This document shows positions 27,701 to 35,507 of a stretch of 64,000 nt of DNA, in pieces. The position numbers and the translations under genes were made by a program. Each line of letters begins with the position of its first letter. The stretch's first letter is position 1. The DNA comes from CAMTWZ01 sp041749075. GTDB taxonomy: Bacteria; Bacteroidota; Rhodothermia; Balneolales; HLUCCA01. Under the pieces are notes generated by a model. The model made no database searches. It was not told the DNA's origin and was given only the letters and a program-made list of their open reading frames with translations. The DNA is taken from positions 248,001 through 312,000 of the forward strand of contig JBGTBY010000035.1 of the NCBI GenBank assembly GCA_041749075.1, in the 5' to 3' direction.

Positions 27701-28032
27701 CCGCCGAAGACTTTAATATGCGAGGCATTGTTTTCCTTCAACAGTTCCACCATATAGGTGAAATATTCCATGTGTCCGCCCTGATACGAACTGATGGCGA
27801 TTCCCTGAACGTCTTCCTGAATGGCACATGTCACAATCTCAGCGACAGATCGGTTATGACCCAGATGAACCACTTCCGCGCCCGTCGATTGCAGGATTCG
27901 ACGCATGATATTGATCGACGCATCGTGTCCATCGAATAAGGATGCGGCCGTCACAAAACGGATCTTGTTGCGCGAGGAATAAGGCTTTGTCTCATGGACC
28001 GAGACAGTAGAAGACGATTTGACAGTAGACAT
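24790..28032 (-). CDS. icmF: Fused isobutyryl-CoA mutase IcmF
   Basis: 1080 residues combining, in order, a B12-binding domain (about 22-155, with DGHDASI supplying the lower-axial His36), a MeaI-type G-protein chaperone (about 200-420, Walker A GTGGAGKSS) and the mutase barrel (about 510-1075). It interconverts isobutyryl-CoA and n-butyryl-CoA with adenosylcobalamin; the fused GTPase gates cofactor loading. The two residues that separate ICM from methylmalonyl-CoA mutase are visible. Phe586 (RMFAGEG) stands where MCM has Tyr, and Gln729 (EDQAQNT) where MCM has Arg. Both are the isobutyryl-type residues. It is a monocistronic-looking gene 37 bases from the next minus-strand gene. Confidence 0.93.
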   Translation of the reverse strand: MSTVKSSSTVSVHETKPYSSRNKIRFVTAASLFDGHDASINIMRRILQSTGAEVVHLGHNRSVAEIVTCAIQEDVQGIAISSYQGGHMEYFTYMVELLKENNASHIKVFGGGGGVIVPDEIEALHARGVTRIFSVDDGMTMGLQGMINFMMRECDVDLLSQESADFSTIGNQDDRILARAITSIESHSEGATLPLNNGHTIPVIGITGTGGAGKSSLTDELIRRFVHAFPDKKLAIVCVDPTKFTTGGALLGDRIRMNAVYHPNVFMRSLATRSSNRAISDAVNGTVALYKAAGFDAILVETSGIGQSDLEITQLADISIYVMTSEFGAPSQLEKINMLDLADFVVLNKFEKRGSLDAFRDIRKQVKRSRNAWDAADHDLPVFPTIAAQFNDEGVNRFFGALLAKLNADYGNGWVSEEFGQTSPADQLSIQSIIPPKKVRYLSDITDEVHSYHQHVKEQADAAEALQHIHYALTVDAGNEPLKQKSVELEQVLDRDVKHALDGWDALRDAYQADEMITHVRHKEIRTPMYRKSLSGTRVPRVAFPSYRSWADRVTFAMKENLPGYFPYTAGVFPFKRDEEDPARMFAGEGTPERTNKRFHYLSKGLPAKRLSTAFDSVTLYGEDPDWRPDIYGKIGNSGVSICTLDDMKTLYKGFRLTSPDTSVSMTINGPAPMILAMFMNTAIDQEMDAHRATHGEPTVEDAQKIKEMALSTVRGTVQADILKEDQAQNTCIFSTEFALRMMGDIQAYFTEHKVRNYYSVSISGYHIAEAGANPITQAAFTLANGFTYVEYYLSRGLKIDDFAHNLSFFFSNGLDPEYAVIGRVARRIWAIAMKNRYKANERSQKLKYHIQTSGRSLHAKEIQFNDIRTTLQALMALNDHCNSLHTNAYDEAITTPTEESVRRALAIQMIINKELGLSKNENSLQGSFIISELTDLVEDAILAEFDRITDRGGVLGAMETMYQRGKIQEESLYYETLKHSGELPIIGVNTYKAKDESTSDTPLELIRSTDDEKRHQIARLEAFKKTHSKDSAKALHALKDVAKSGGNVFEELMQTVKVCSLGQITQALYEVGGQYRRSM

Positions 28033-28040
28033 ATTTAGTT

Positions 28041-28052
28041 AAAAGCGCTTTT
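28041..28052. promoter_or_regulatory. Perfect 12-base palindrome just upstream of icmF
   Basis: AAAAGCGCTTTT ends 8 bases before the icmF ATG on the minus strand, inside the 37-base spacer behind the Ig-like lipoprotein gene. Its position would suit a repressor operator over the 5' end of an icmF transcript; there is no other evidence for binding. Confidence 0.3.
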
Positions 28053-28069
28053 CCGACAAGATACGGCAA

Positions 28070-29659
28070 TTATCGGAAGGCTAAATCGGCTTCGAAGCCG
28101 GCTCGGATCACCACATTGCGTTCCATCACCATTCTCTCTGGGGCGACAAATGGCGTGATGGATCCGGCATCAAAGCGATTGTTTTCATTGGCATCAACAA
28201 ATCCGACAACGAGATAGGTTCCGATCGGGATGTCTTCGATCAGCAGTTGATTGGTTCCAGATTGACGCTTGACCAACAATCCCGATGCGGTCCTCAATTC
28301 AACGATAAACGTGGATGTGCTATCCGGCGCGGTGATGGCCAAATCCCCTTTGTCGCTGGATCGATTCACTCGGATGGTCGGGCGAGACGATACTTGTGAG
28401 GATGGATTCAACAGTCGTACCGTCAGTGTGGTCCCTTCCGGCCAGGCTTCATCTGGTGTGAGGATGAGGCGATTACGTAGAGTAACCATCGTAAACGCGT
28501 CGAACGGTTGACGATCCGCCACGATAGATAATGAATCCTGATAATCCAAGAACGGCCCATTCCGGCTGAATACAAACTCGATGGGCGATGTCGGTTCTAC
28601 AGTGGATCTCGGTTCGGGATAGAGATACCGCAGTCGGATGGTATCTGGTAACTCTTCCGCATCCATGCTCATCGGAGTGAAAAAGAACGGGTTATCGAGA
28701 GAATCAGCGATCTCCAGATTGAACGGCGAATAGCGCTGTCCAATCGTAACGGGCCGTTCCGTGCCATAAAACCAAGCTGTCTTGGACGGACTTTCAGGAT
28801 GCAGCGGATGTATTACCAAGGTATCGGTTTCACTCACTAGAAATCCGGTTCCGGCTTCAACGGATTTTGAAAACCTCAGGCGGATGCGGTCGGGCCCCAT
28901 CAACCCGATTCCTTCCATCACTGGACGAACCGTATCCGGTCGTGTGATGAACCATTCCCCGAACGTGTAACTGCTGTCTTCTGCTACGGTGATGAATTCT
29001 TGAGAAAACGCATACCCTTGCTCACGAGGCTCATCCAGAATCCGATTCCGGTTCAAATCGCTCACGGCGATCATGCGAAAGGTATCTGCAGGCAGGTTTC
29101 GGAAACGAACATAACCACCCGTGTCGGTCTGGGATGTGTAGGTGGCCGCTTCCGACAAAGACGTCCCACTTTTATAGAGAAACACATTCACGTTTTCGAC
29201 ACGCCGACCGGTTTCCGGCTTGGTCAGCTTCACATTTACTTCGCCTTTGTCGATTCGATCACCCGAAGAAAATGCGATGCGGATGGGAGCCGGAATCGCG
29301 TTGCTTCTCACATCCCTCAAACTGGTTTCCAACACCATCACAACCGTTGTATTGGCCGGAAGCGGTTCATCGAGGCGAACAATGGCTCGTGTCCCACGCC
29401 ATCTGACGGAAAAGGTAATGTTCAAATCCGGCTCGAAGCGCAACGCACTTCGAAAGCTGTTCAGATCCACGTATTCATTAAATCGGATCTCGATGCGATC
29501 ACCGGTGAAGCCTGTGGAGCCATCTGTCGGGATGGTGTAGAGCAATTGCGGGGCGGTCCGATCCGGCTCGCCACCGGTCGGTGCGATAGGCGTTGCACAG
29601 GAACCTACGATCAGGCAGGTAAACCAAAGTAGCGCGATCCTGTCAGCGCGAGCGCACAT
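28070..29659 (-). CDS. Lipoprotein with bacterial Ig-like (Big_5) domains
   Basis: 529 residues with a signal peptide and lipobox IVGSC around residue 21. The segment APQLLYTIPTDGSTGFTGDR through FNEYVDLNSFRSALRF is the SbsA/Big_5-type Ig-like domain common in Bacteroidota surface lipoproteins. A SpaA/carboxypeptidase-regulatory-like beta-sandwich follows (NVFLYKSG through YVRFRNLPADTFRMIAVSDL). The C-terminal part ends with a second such domain (GTYLVVGFVDANENNRFDAG). Probably surface-exposed or periplasmic; function unknown. It overlaps the upstream small membrane protein gene by 17 bases. Confidence 0.75.
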   Translation of the reverse strand: MCARADRIALLWFTCLIVGSCATPIAPTGGEPDRTAPQLLYTIPTDGSTGFTGDRIEIRFNEYVDLNSFRSALRFEPDLNITFSVRWRGTRAIVRLDEPLPANTTVVMVLETSLRDVRSNAIPAPIRIAFSSGDRIDKGEVNVKLTKPETGRRVENVNVFLYKSGTSLSEAATYTSQTDTGGYVRFRNLPADTFRMIAVSDLNRNRILDEPREQGYAFSQEFITVAEDSSYTFGEWFITRPDTVRPVMEGIGLMGPDRIRLRFSKSVEAGTGFLVSETDTLVIHPLHPESPSKTAWFYGTERPVTIGQRYSPFNLEIADSLDNPFFFTPMSMDAEELPDTIRLRYLYPEPRSTVEPTSPIEFVFSRNGPFLDYQDSLSIVADRQPFDAFTMVTLRNRLILTPDEAWPEGTTLTVRLLNPSSQVSSRPTIRVNRSSDKGDLAITAPDSTSTFIVELRTASGLLVKRQSGTNQLLIEDIPIGTYLVVGFVDANENNRFDAGSITPFVAPERMVMERNVVIRAGFEADLAFR

Positions 29660-30071
29660 TATACAAGAGATAAATAGTGATGCCGGTAGCGGCGGTGACC
29701 AGCAACGGCGTTCCGATTCGATTCATCATCCGGCGGAATGCGGATCTGGGCGCACGATAGCTGACCGATTCGGAACGTAGCAACAACCCATCCCGATCCA
29801 GCACCCTTATGCTCATATCCACATCCTTGGAATTCAATTCACGATAGGTGATTTCGATGCGGGCTGCATCCATCGCGGCAGATAAGGCCAGGCCTTTGCT
29901 CAAAAGCGTCTGTTCCACGCCGACAGGTGTCGTATTCTGCTGATTCCATAGAATACGGAATGGCCCTTCCAGATTCGAAGCGACGTTCAAAATCTGATCG
30001 GATGCCCATGAATCCATATCCACTGGTGGTGGAATCAGGATGAACAGCAAAAGGATGACGATGGAATTCAT
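29643..30071 (-). CDS. Unknown small secreted/membrane protein
   Basis: 142 residues from the ATG at 30071, which yields an N-terminal hydrophobic segment (MNSIVILLLFILIPPPVDM). The longer frame to 30179 would place 36 polar residues before it. A second membrane segment lies at the C-terminus (IGTPLLVTAATGITIYLLYN). The middle resembles a small beta domain with ARIEITYRELNSKDVDMSI. I do not recognise a family. It is co-oriented and overlapping with the Ig-like lipoprotein gene, so the two may form one envelope unit. Confidence 0.6.
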   Translation of the reverse strand: MNSIVILLLFILIPPPVDMDSWASDQILNVASNLEGPFRILWNQQNTTPVGVEQTLLSKGLALSAAMDAARIEITYRELNSKDVDMSIRVLDRDGLLLRSESVSYRAPRSAFRRMMNRIGTPLLVTAATGITIYLLYNVRSR

Positions 30072-30104
30072 TATGTGCGGAAATATCGGCAAATTTCCCA
30101 AGCT

Positions 30105-31082
30105 ATGGAGAACAAAACCGACATCTGGATCAAGGGAGCCGGCCTTGCCGGACTCACCGCCGCTTGGTATTGTGCCCAAGCCGGACTCAAGGTTGTCGTC
30201 ACCGATACGTCGTCTGTCGGCTCCGGCGCTTCTGGAACCTGGTGGGGCTTGTTGAACCCCGCAACAGGGATCAAAGCACTACCCTCAAAAGGATTTCAAG
30301 CCGCAGTCGAATCCTTCGAAAAAATGATGACAGACTTGAAAGTGGACTCCGCGTCATGGATCCGAAAAGGGATTGTGCGTCCGGCCATAGATAAGATGTT
30401 GGAAACGAACTTCAAATCATCCTCCAAATTAAGCGAATGGCCCGCCGGATGGGTGAAATGGTCCGATTCCATACACGGACTTGCCGGTGAAGGCGCCCTG
30501 CATGTCAATTGTGGTTATGCGATCGATACCCGCTTATGGATGACGACCATCGCCGACCATCTACGCAGTAAAGGTGTCGATATTCGTGAGGATGTGCCTC
30601 CTCATCATACTGTAGCGTCACGATTCGTCTTGCATGCGACAGGTGCCGATATTCTGACCGACCCGATGTGGGCTCATCTGCGCATCCATCCCATCAAAGG
30701 GCAGCTACGCGAGATAGATGTGGATGGGATCCGAAACGACCACCCTCCATTGAGTGCTCGTGGTTATGCGGTTCAAGTGGATGCACGGCATTGGGTCATT
30801 GGAAGTACCTATGAGCATGAATTCAAGGATATCGATCCGGATCCGCTCTTTGATTCGTATCTCATCGACCGGTTCAAAGCGATGTTTCCGCAGCCACTGG
30901 ATATAAAAGTCATCGCGAGATGGAGTGGTATCAGAGTAGGCAGTTACAACAGAGCTCCGGTATTCGAAACACATCCTACCGAAAAACAACACTTGGTATT
31001 GACCGCATTGGGGAGCAAGGGATTGCTCTACAGCCAAGTGTTGGGGAAACAGGTCGCAGAACACGTCCTGAATTCCAACTGA
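30105..31082 (+). CDS. FAD-dependent oxidoreductase, DAO family
   Basis: 325 residues from MENKTDIWIK; the ATG at 30075 is possible but lies next to the divergent gene's start. The N-terminal dinucleotide-binding motif is GAGLAGLTAAWYCAQAGLKV, followed by the DTSSVGSGASGTWWGLLNPA segment that resembles the flavin-binding loop of D-amino-acid oxidase/MnmC-type enzymes. The C-terminal FAD contact SGIRVGSYNRAPVF and LTALGSKGLLYSQVLG are also typical. The MnmC C-terminal module is the nearest likeness, but a methyltransferase partner is absent, so the substrate (an amine or amino acid) is open. Confidence 0.75.
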   Translation: MENKTDIWIKGAGLAGLTAAWYCAQAGLKVVVTDTSSVGSGASGTWWGLLNPATGIKALPSKGFQAAVESFEKMMTDLKVDSASWIRKGIVRPAIDKMLETNFKSSSKLSEWPAGWVKWSDSIHGLAGEGALHVNCGYAIDTRLWMTTIADHLRSKGVDIREDVPPHHTVASRFVLHATGADILTDPMWAHLRIHPIKGQLREIDVDGIRNDHPPLSARGYAVQVDARHWVIGSTYEHEFKDIDPDPLFDSYLIDRFKAMFPQPLDIKVIARWSGIRVGSYNRAPVFETHPTEKQHLVLTALGSKGLLYSQVLGKQVAEHVLNSN

Positions 31083-31088
31083 CCACTG

Positions 31089-31176
31089 CGGAGAGAGAGG
31101 GATTCGAACCCTCGGAACCCTTTTGGGGTTCACACGCTTTCCAGGCGAGCCCATTCGACCACTCTGGCATCTCTCC
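31089..31176 (-). tRNA. tRNA-Ser (anticodon GGA)
   Basis: 88 bases on the minus strand. The acceptor stem is GGAGAGA/TCTCTCC with discriminator G; the D arm is CCAGAGTGGTCGAATGGGC-like, the anticodon loop CTGGAAA gives GGA, reading UCC/UCU. A long variable arm (AACCCC-AAAA-GGGGTT type) marks a class II serine tRNA, and the T arm has GGTTCGAATC. CCA is not encoded. A TATATTTA element at 31183-31190 upstream is close to the TAnnTTTG -7 box. Confidence 0.96.
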
Positions 31177-31194
31177 AAGCCTTAAATATACGAT

Positions 31195-31941
31195 TTATTT
31201 CAGCTCGTTTACAGACGCGAGGCGATCAAATTCTGATTTCATCTGCATAAATACGGTTTCCCGGAAGGCATCGAGCGTCTCGAACTCATTGGGATGGACC
31301 GAATGCAAAATGGAAACACGAATGGATCCTTTTGAGTGGAATTTCCATGTGCCAGGCGGGAGCATCTGATGGGTTCCGTGGATGACGATGGGTTGGATGG
31401 CGGCTTGCGAATCCCGACTCAGCAAAAACGCGCCGTTCTTGAAGGCGGTCATCTGCCCGGTCACGGAACGTGTTCCTTCGGGAAAGATCATGACCGGAAC
31501 CGCATCCTTTATGTAAGGTTTGAGGCGATCCAAAGCGAGAGCTGCACCTGTGGTTCCACGCTTGATGCCGACATGTCCGCCAAGTGTCATCATAATTCCG
31601 ACACCTGGAATCTTGAACATCCCGTCTTTGGAGAGCCATTTCATGTTCCAGGGCATACCGGCCAAAACCGTCATATCCATGAAACTCTGATGATTGGCGA
31701 CATAGATTCGAGGTTGCTTCAAATCCACATGCTCCAATCCTTCAATGGTCATTTTCAGAAACGGATGGTATTTCGGAAGCAACATCCCTCCCAACATGAA
31801 AAACCAATTCATGGTTTTCCGATGCTTATCGAACGGGAGCAGTGGAATGGAGACGACCAGCCCAATCAAGAAAATCACGACAAATACCGCCGTGTAGGTG
31901 ACCCACATATAGACACTCAATATGGGGGCTGGTTTGATCAT
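31195..31941 (-). CDS. plsC: 1-acyl-sn-glycerol-3-phosphate acyltransferase
   Basis: Acylates lysophosphatidate to phosphatidate at the inner membrane. 248 residues: an N-terminal membrane segment of about 25 residues (VFVVIFLIGLVVSIPLL), the catalytic HX4D motif in VANHQSFMD around residue 83, and the substrate-binding FPEGTRS motif around residue 153. The 3' end lies 18 bases before tRNA-Ser on the same strand. It overlaps murQ by ATGA. Confidence 0.88.
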   Translation of the reverse strand: MIKPAPILSVYMWVTYTAVFVVIFLIGLVVSIPLLPFDKHRKTMNWFFMLGGMLLPKYHPFLKMTIEGLEHVDLKQPRIYVANHQSFMDMTVLAGMPWNMKWLSKDGMFKIPGVGIMMTLGGHVGIKRGTTGAALALDRLKPYIKDAVPVMIFPEGTRSVTGQMTAFKNGAFLLSRDSQAAIQPIVIHGTHQMLPPGTWKFHSKGSIRVSILHSVHPNEFETLDAFRETVFMQMKSEFDRLASVNELK

Positions 31942-32873
31942 GCTTTTCCGATGGATTTCAGTGCGGCGCGGATAAAGCCGTTATGTTCATTCAACAAAGA
32001 CTGGGAACCGGCTTTATCCAATCCGGATAATCCCATGACAATCGCCGTTTTCACATGGCCATTTGCCTCGTCAAGCAGTAACGCGCAGCGCTCATACTCG
32101 AAATGGGTGAACATCATGATGATGCGTCGTGCCCGTTCCACCAATTTGAGGTTGGTCAATTTCAGATCCACCATCACATTCTCATAAATCTTGCCAGACC
32201 GAATCATCGCCCCGGTCGTGATCATATTGCAGACCATTTTCTGTGCGGTGGCCGATTTCATGCGGGTGGAGCCCATGATCACTTCCTGTCCGACGGGCAC
32301 ATCAATCATGATATCGATGCTTCCTTCGTGCTTCACACGCTGTTCTGTGACACAACAAACCATGACCGTGCCCGCTCTGACGGATTTCGCATAACGCAGG
32401 GCACCAAGCACATAAGGGGTTCGTCCGGATGCAGCGAGGCCGCAAACGACATCTTTCGCGGAGACATGGACAGCTTTCATGTCCGCCATCCCACCTTCCA
32501 CACTGTCTTCCGCGCCTTCCTGTGCCACGAACATGGCCGCTTCACCACCAGCCATCAATCCTTGAACTTGCCAAGGTTCGGTTCCGAACGTCGGCGGACA
32601 TTCGGCGGCATCGATCACACCCAAGCGTCCGGAAGTTCCAGCACCGACATACAATAATCGTCCACCATCCGCCAAAGCGGCCTGAACCCGATCTATGGCT
32701 TGAGCGATTTGAACAGACCGTTTCGCGACATAACCGGCCACTTGCTGATCTGCTTCATTGATCATCCGCACGATTTCAAGAGAATCGGCCAAATCGATGG
32801 CCATCGTATCCGGATTGCGTTGCTCGGTTTCCAGCTTATTGAGTTCGTTGAACAGAGATTCGTTTCGATTCAT
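31938..32873 (-). CDS. murQ: N-acetylmuramic acid 6-phosphate etherase
   Basis: Cleaves the lactyl ether of MurNAc-6-phosphate to GlcNAc-6-phosphate in cell-wall recycling. 311 residues with the SIS domain motif LLYVGAGTSGRLGVIDAAEC, the EGAEDSVEGG segment and the VCGLAASGRTPYVLGAL motif. The length is normal. It overlaps plsC and the biotin carboxylase gene by 4 bases on each side. No MurNAc PTS transporter or AnmK is encoded nearby. Confidence 0.94.
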   Translation of the reverse strand: MNRNESLFNELNKLETEQRNPDTMAIDLADSLEIVRMINEADQQVAGYVAKRSVQIAQAIDRVQAALADGGRLLYVGAGTSGRLGVIDAAECPPTFGTEPWQVQGLMAGGEAAMFVAQEGAEDSVEGGMADMKAVHVSAKDVVCGLAASGRTPYVLGALRYAKSVRAGTVMVCCVTEQRVKHEGSIDIMIDVPVGQEVIMGSTRMKSATAQKMVCNMITTGAMIRSGKIYENVMVDLKLTNLKLVERARRIIMMFTHFEYERCALLLDEANGHVKTAIVMGLSGLDKAGSQSLLNEHNGFIRAALKSIGKA

Positions 32874-34363
32874 GACATGCGGCGTTTAGTCCACCAACCG
32901 TTCTCCGTCGCAATGGACGCGACAGATGGCGTGTGTTTATGGGATGTGGACTGAGAAGATAAAGCCAAGGCTGCGGCTAGATGCACAGGTAGATCGCTTT
33001 TATGTGTGATTTCCTTGGGATGCCAATACTGTTTGATGAAACCGGTATCGAACATGGCGGACCGAAACGCATGATGTGACATCACAAAGCGGCAGAACGG
33101 AATCGTCGTATCGACCCCATGGACCATGTATTCGGACAAGGCGCGATCCATACGGTCGATCGCTTCGTCACGTGTCTTCGCCCAAACGACAAGCTTGGCC
33201 AACAATGGGTCGTAGTAGACCGAGACTTCCTGACCTTGCTCCACTCCGTCGTCCACTCGAACCCCTGGTCCGGTTGGAACACGATAATGATGCAGGAAAC
33301 CCGTGCTAGGTAAGAAATCCGATTCCGGGTCTTCGGCACAGATGCGGCACTCGACGGCATGACCATTGATATGCACATCTTCTTGCTTGATGGGAAGTTC
33401 TTTGCCCATGGCCACATCCAGCTGCAAACGCACAAGATCAAGCCCGGTGATGAGTTCGGTGACGGGATGTTCCACTTGGAGGCGGGTGTTCATCTCGAGG
33501 AAATAGAAGTTCCGATGCTTGTCGACCAAAAATTCAATGGTGCCAGCGCCAACGTATCCGCACCCTTTTGCGGCCAAAATTGCGGCTTGGGCCATCTCAG
33601 AACGCATGCTGTCGTCCAATATGGCACATGGCGCTTCTTCCACGACTTTTTGGTGCCGCCGTTGGATCGAACATTCGCGATCGAAGAGATGGATCACATT
33701 CCCATGGGAATCGGCCATGATCTGAAATTCCACATGGCGCGGTTCTTCCAAAAATTTTTCCACATACACACGTCCGTCTCCAAATGCGCTTTTGGCTTCG
33801 GATTGCGCGGAACGCACAGACTCATCAAAGGAGGATGGATCAAATACGAGGCGCATCCCCTTTCCGCCACCACCGGCAGCGGCTTTGATCAACACCGGAT
33901 AACCGATTTCTTTGGCCACTTCACGGGCCTCATCGATGGATTCAAGTGCGGATGTTGTTCCAGGCGGCAATGGCACTCCTGCCGCCGACATCAGCTCGCG
34001 CGCTTTTGTCTTATCTCCCATCTGGGTGATGGCACTTGCGGGCGGACCAATGAAAATGATGCCCTCATCCGCACATCGTTGCGCGAAAACGGCGTTTTCG
34101 CTGAGGAATCCATATCCTGGATGGATGGCGTCCGCACCTGTCGTACGGGCTGCGTCAAAAATCGCATCCATCACAAGATAACTTTTCGAGGATGGGGACT
34201 CTCCGATTCTGACAGATTCATCCGCATAAAGCGCATGCGGAGATGTGGCATCGGCATCAGAAAATACTGCAACTGTGGAAATGCCCATCTCCTTGCAGGT
34301 CCGCATCACACGGAGGGCGATTTCGCCTCTGTTGGCAACCAGTACTTTTGTGATCTTCCGCAT
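32870..34363 (-). CDS. Biotin carboxylase subunit of an acyl-CoA carboxylase (second accC-like copy)
   Basis: 497 residues, with the same ATP-grasp layout as AccC: VLVANRGEIALRVMRTCKE at the start, KAAAGGGGKGMRLV, FDRECSIQRRHQKVVEEAPC and FLEMNTRLQVEHPVTE. It is about 50 residues longer than the AccC at 17322, with a C-terminal tail rich in Ser/His that contains no biotin-attachment AMKM motif. That fits the alpha subunit of a propionyl-, methylcrotonyl- or pyruvate-type carboxylase whose biotin domain is a separate protein. Neither a carboxyltransferase nor a carrier protein is encoded next to it. It overlaps murQ by 4 bases. Confidence 0.85.
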   Translation of the reverse strand: MRKITKVLVANRGEIALRVMRTCKEMGISTVAVFSDADATSPHALYADESVRIGESPSSKSYLVMDAIFDAARTTGADAIHPGYGFLSENAVFAQRCADEGIIFIGPPASAITQMGDKTKARELMSAAGVPLPPGTTSALESIDEAREVAKEIGYPVLIKAAAGGGGKGMRLVFDPSSFDESVRSAQSEAKSAFGDGRVYVEKFLEEPRHVEFQIMADSHGNVIHLFDRECSIQRRHQKVVEEAPCAILDDSMRSEMAQAAILAAKGCGYVGAGTIEFLVDKHRNFYFLEMNTRLQVEHPVTELITGLDLVRLQLDVAMGKELPIKQEDVHINGHAVECRICAEDPESDFLPSTGFLHHYRVPTGPGVRVDDGVEQGQEVSVYYDPLLAKLVVWAKTRDEAIDRMDRALSEYMVHGVDTTIPFCRFVMSHHAFRSAMFDTGFIKQYWHPKEITHKSDLPVHLAAALALSSQSTSHKHTPSVASIATENGWWTKRRMS

Positions 34364-34387
34364 ATCGGAAGATAAGACAAACTGCGT

Positions 34388-35389
34388 TTATCGCATGGTC
34401 ATCCGCCACCAGGCTTTCGGCAGAATTTTCAGCTTTTGCGTGGTGGTCAGATACGCCCGATGTTCGTACACCTGATAGGTGTTCGATTCGATCACATCCA
34501 AAATGCGGCTGTAATTTTCACGGGCGAGAATCACTGGAAGTCTGGAATCGGCTTTCAACATGGAAATTCCCTCGTCCGCCGACTCGTAATAGCGACGTGC
34601 TCTTGCGATTTGGAATTCCATCAACGCCTTGAAACGATCGTCGTTCACATGTTGGAACAGGTCGAGCTCGGTCAGTCCGAATCGATCCAGATCTTCTTGT
34701 GGAATGTAGATGCGATTGCGGTTGAGATCCTCCCCGATATCGCGCAGGATGTTGGTCAATTGCATCGCAATACCCAAATCGATGGCATGGGTGATGGCAC
34801 GGCGATCATCGTATCCGAAGACCTCGGATGTCATGAGTCCCACGACAGATGCCACTTTATAGGCATAGTCATACAATTCATCAAAGGTCTGATATCGATT
34901 CTTGACCAAATCCATGCACACGCCTTCCATCAATTCCATTGGATGACGGATGGGGATGTGAAACGTCTTCAGCGTATCGGAAAATGCCAAAAGAATGAGA
35001 TTGTCGGAATGCTTCGTTTCATAAGCTTCTTCCAGTTTCATCTTGAAATCGGTGATTACCGCATCCAGATTGTGTCGTTCCACGCGGGAATTGGTGATGA
35101 GATCTTCGGCTTCATCGATCAGATCGTCTACATATCGGCATAGGCCGTAAATCGCGAAAATACTCCGTTGTTTCTCCGTTGGCAGGAATCGTGTGGCCAA
35201 ATAGAAGGTTTTCGCATGCTCACGCGTGATATGGCGACAATGGGCATAGGCGTTACGCAAATCGATATCGTCCAATTCGTCAATCACACGGGTGTGGATG
35301 GACGTTTTCTCATACACCGGACGCAGCATTTGATAAGGCAAACGCAGCAGACTCGAAGAAGAGGAAGGTTGGGTGATCGGTTGGCTCAT
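34388..35389 (-). CDS. crtB: Phytoene/squalene synthase family protein
   Basis: Head-to-head condensation of two prenyl diphosphates. 333 residues from MSQPITQPSS at 35389; the frame opens at 35422. The two Asp-rich motifs that bind Mg-diphosphate are visible, YVDDLIDEAED around residue 85 and LTNILRDIGEDLNRNRIYIP around residue 220, and LATRFLPTEKQRSIFAIYGL is the CrtB-like helix. Without a desaturase (crtI) or hopene cyclase in the window I cannot separate phytoene from dehydrosqualene or squalene synthesis, so the symbol is provisional. Divergent from the lacI-type gene. Confidence 0.85.
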   Translation of the reverse strand: MSQPITQPSSSSSLLRLPYQMLRPVYEKTSIHTRVIDELDDIDLRNAYAHCRHITREHAKTFYLATRFLPTEKQRSIFAIYGLCRYVDDLIDEAEDLITNSRVERHNLDAVITDFKMKLEEAYETKHSDNLILLAFSDTLKTFHIPIRHPMELMEGVCMDLVKNRYQTFDELYDYAYKVASVVGLMTSEVFGYDDRRAITHAIDLGIAMQLTNILRDIGEDLNRNRIYIPQEDLDRFGLTELDLFQHVNDDRFKALMEFQIARARRYYESADEGISMLKADSRLPVILARENYSRILDVIESNTYQVYEHRAYLTTTQKLKILPKAWWRMTMR

Positions 35390-35411
35390 AAAAAATAGGC
35401 TTTTAGCACAT

Positions 35412-35430
35412 AATGCATTCAAAATGCATT
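35412..35430. promoter_or_regulatory. Paired self-complementary octamers between crtB and a LacI-type regulator
   Basis: AATGCATT-CAA-AATGCATT: two identical, self-complementary octamers separated by 3 bases, in the 118-base gap between divergent starts at 35389 and 35508. Autoregulated LacI-family genes commonly carry an operator here, though a typical LacI operator has a central CG that this site lacks. It is a candidate site only. Confidence 0.4.
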
Positions 35431-35507
35431 TCGTTCCGGCGTATATTGCGCCCTATTGTGCTATTCTGCCGCCTCAGATGAAAAGTACACAGAAAGAACC
35501 CCATCCT

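Noticed and set aside
30705..31178. Minus-strand frame of 157 codons covering tRNA-Ser and the 3' end of the FAD enzyme
   Set aside because: The peptide around PKRVPRVRIPLSP is the translation of a class II serine tRNA, a well-known false call, and the remainder is antisense to a clear enzyme.
33359..34375. 338-codon plus-strand frame antisense to the biotin carboxylase
   Set aside because: Composition is His/Cys/Trp-rich with no recognisable motif and lies fully within a strongly supported gene.
34436..35143. 235-codon plus-strand frame antisense to crtB
   Set aside because: Shadow frame; the Asp-rich motifs of the opposite strand explain its composition.
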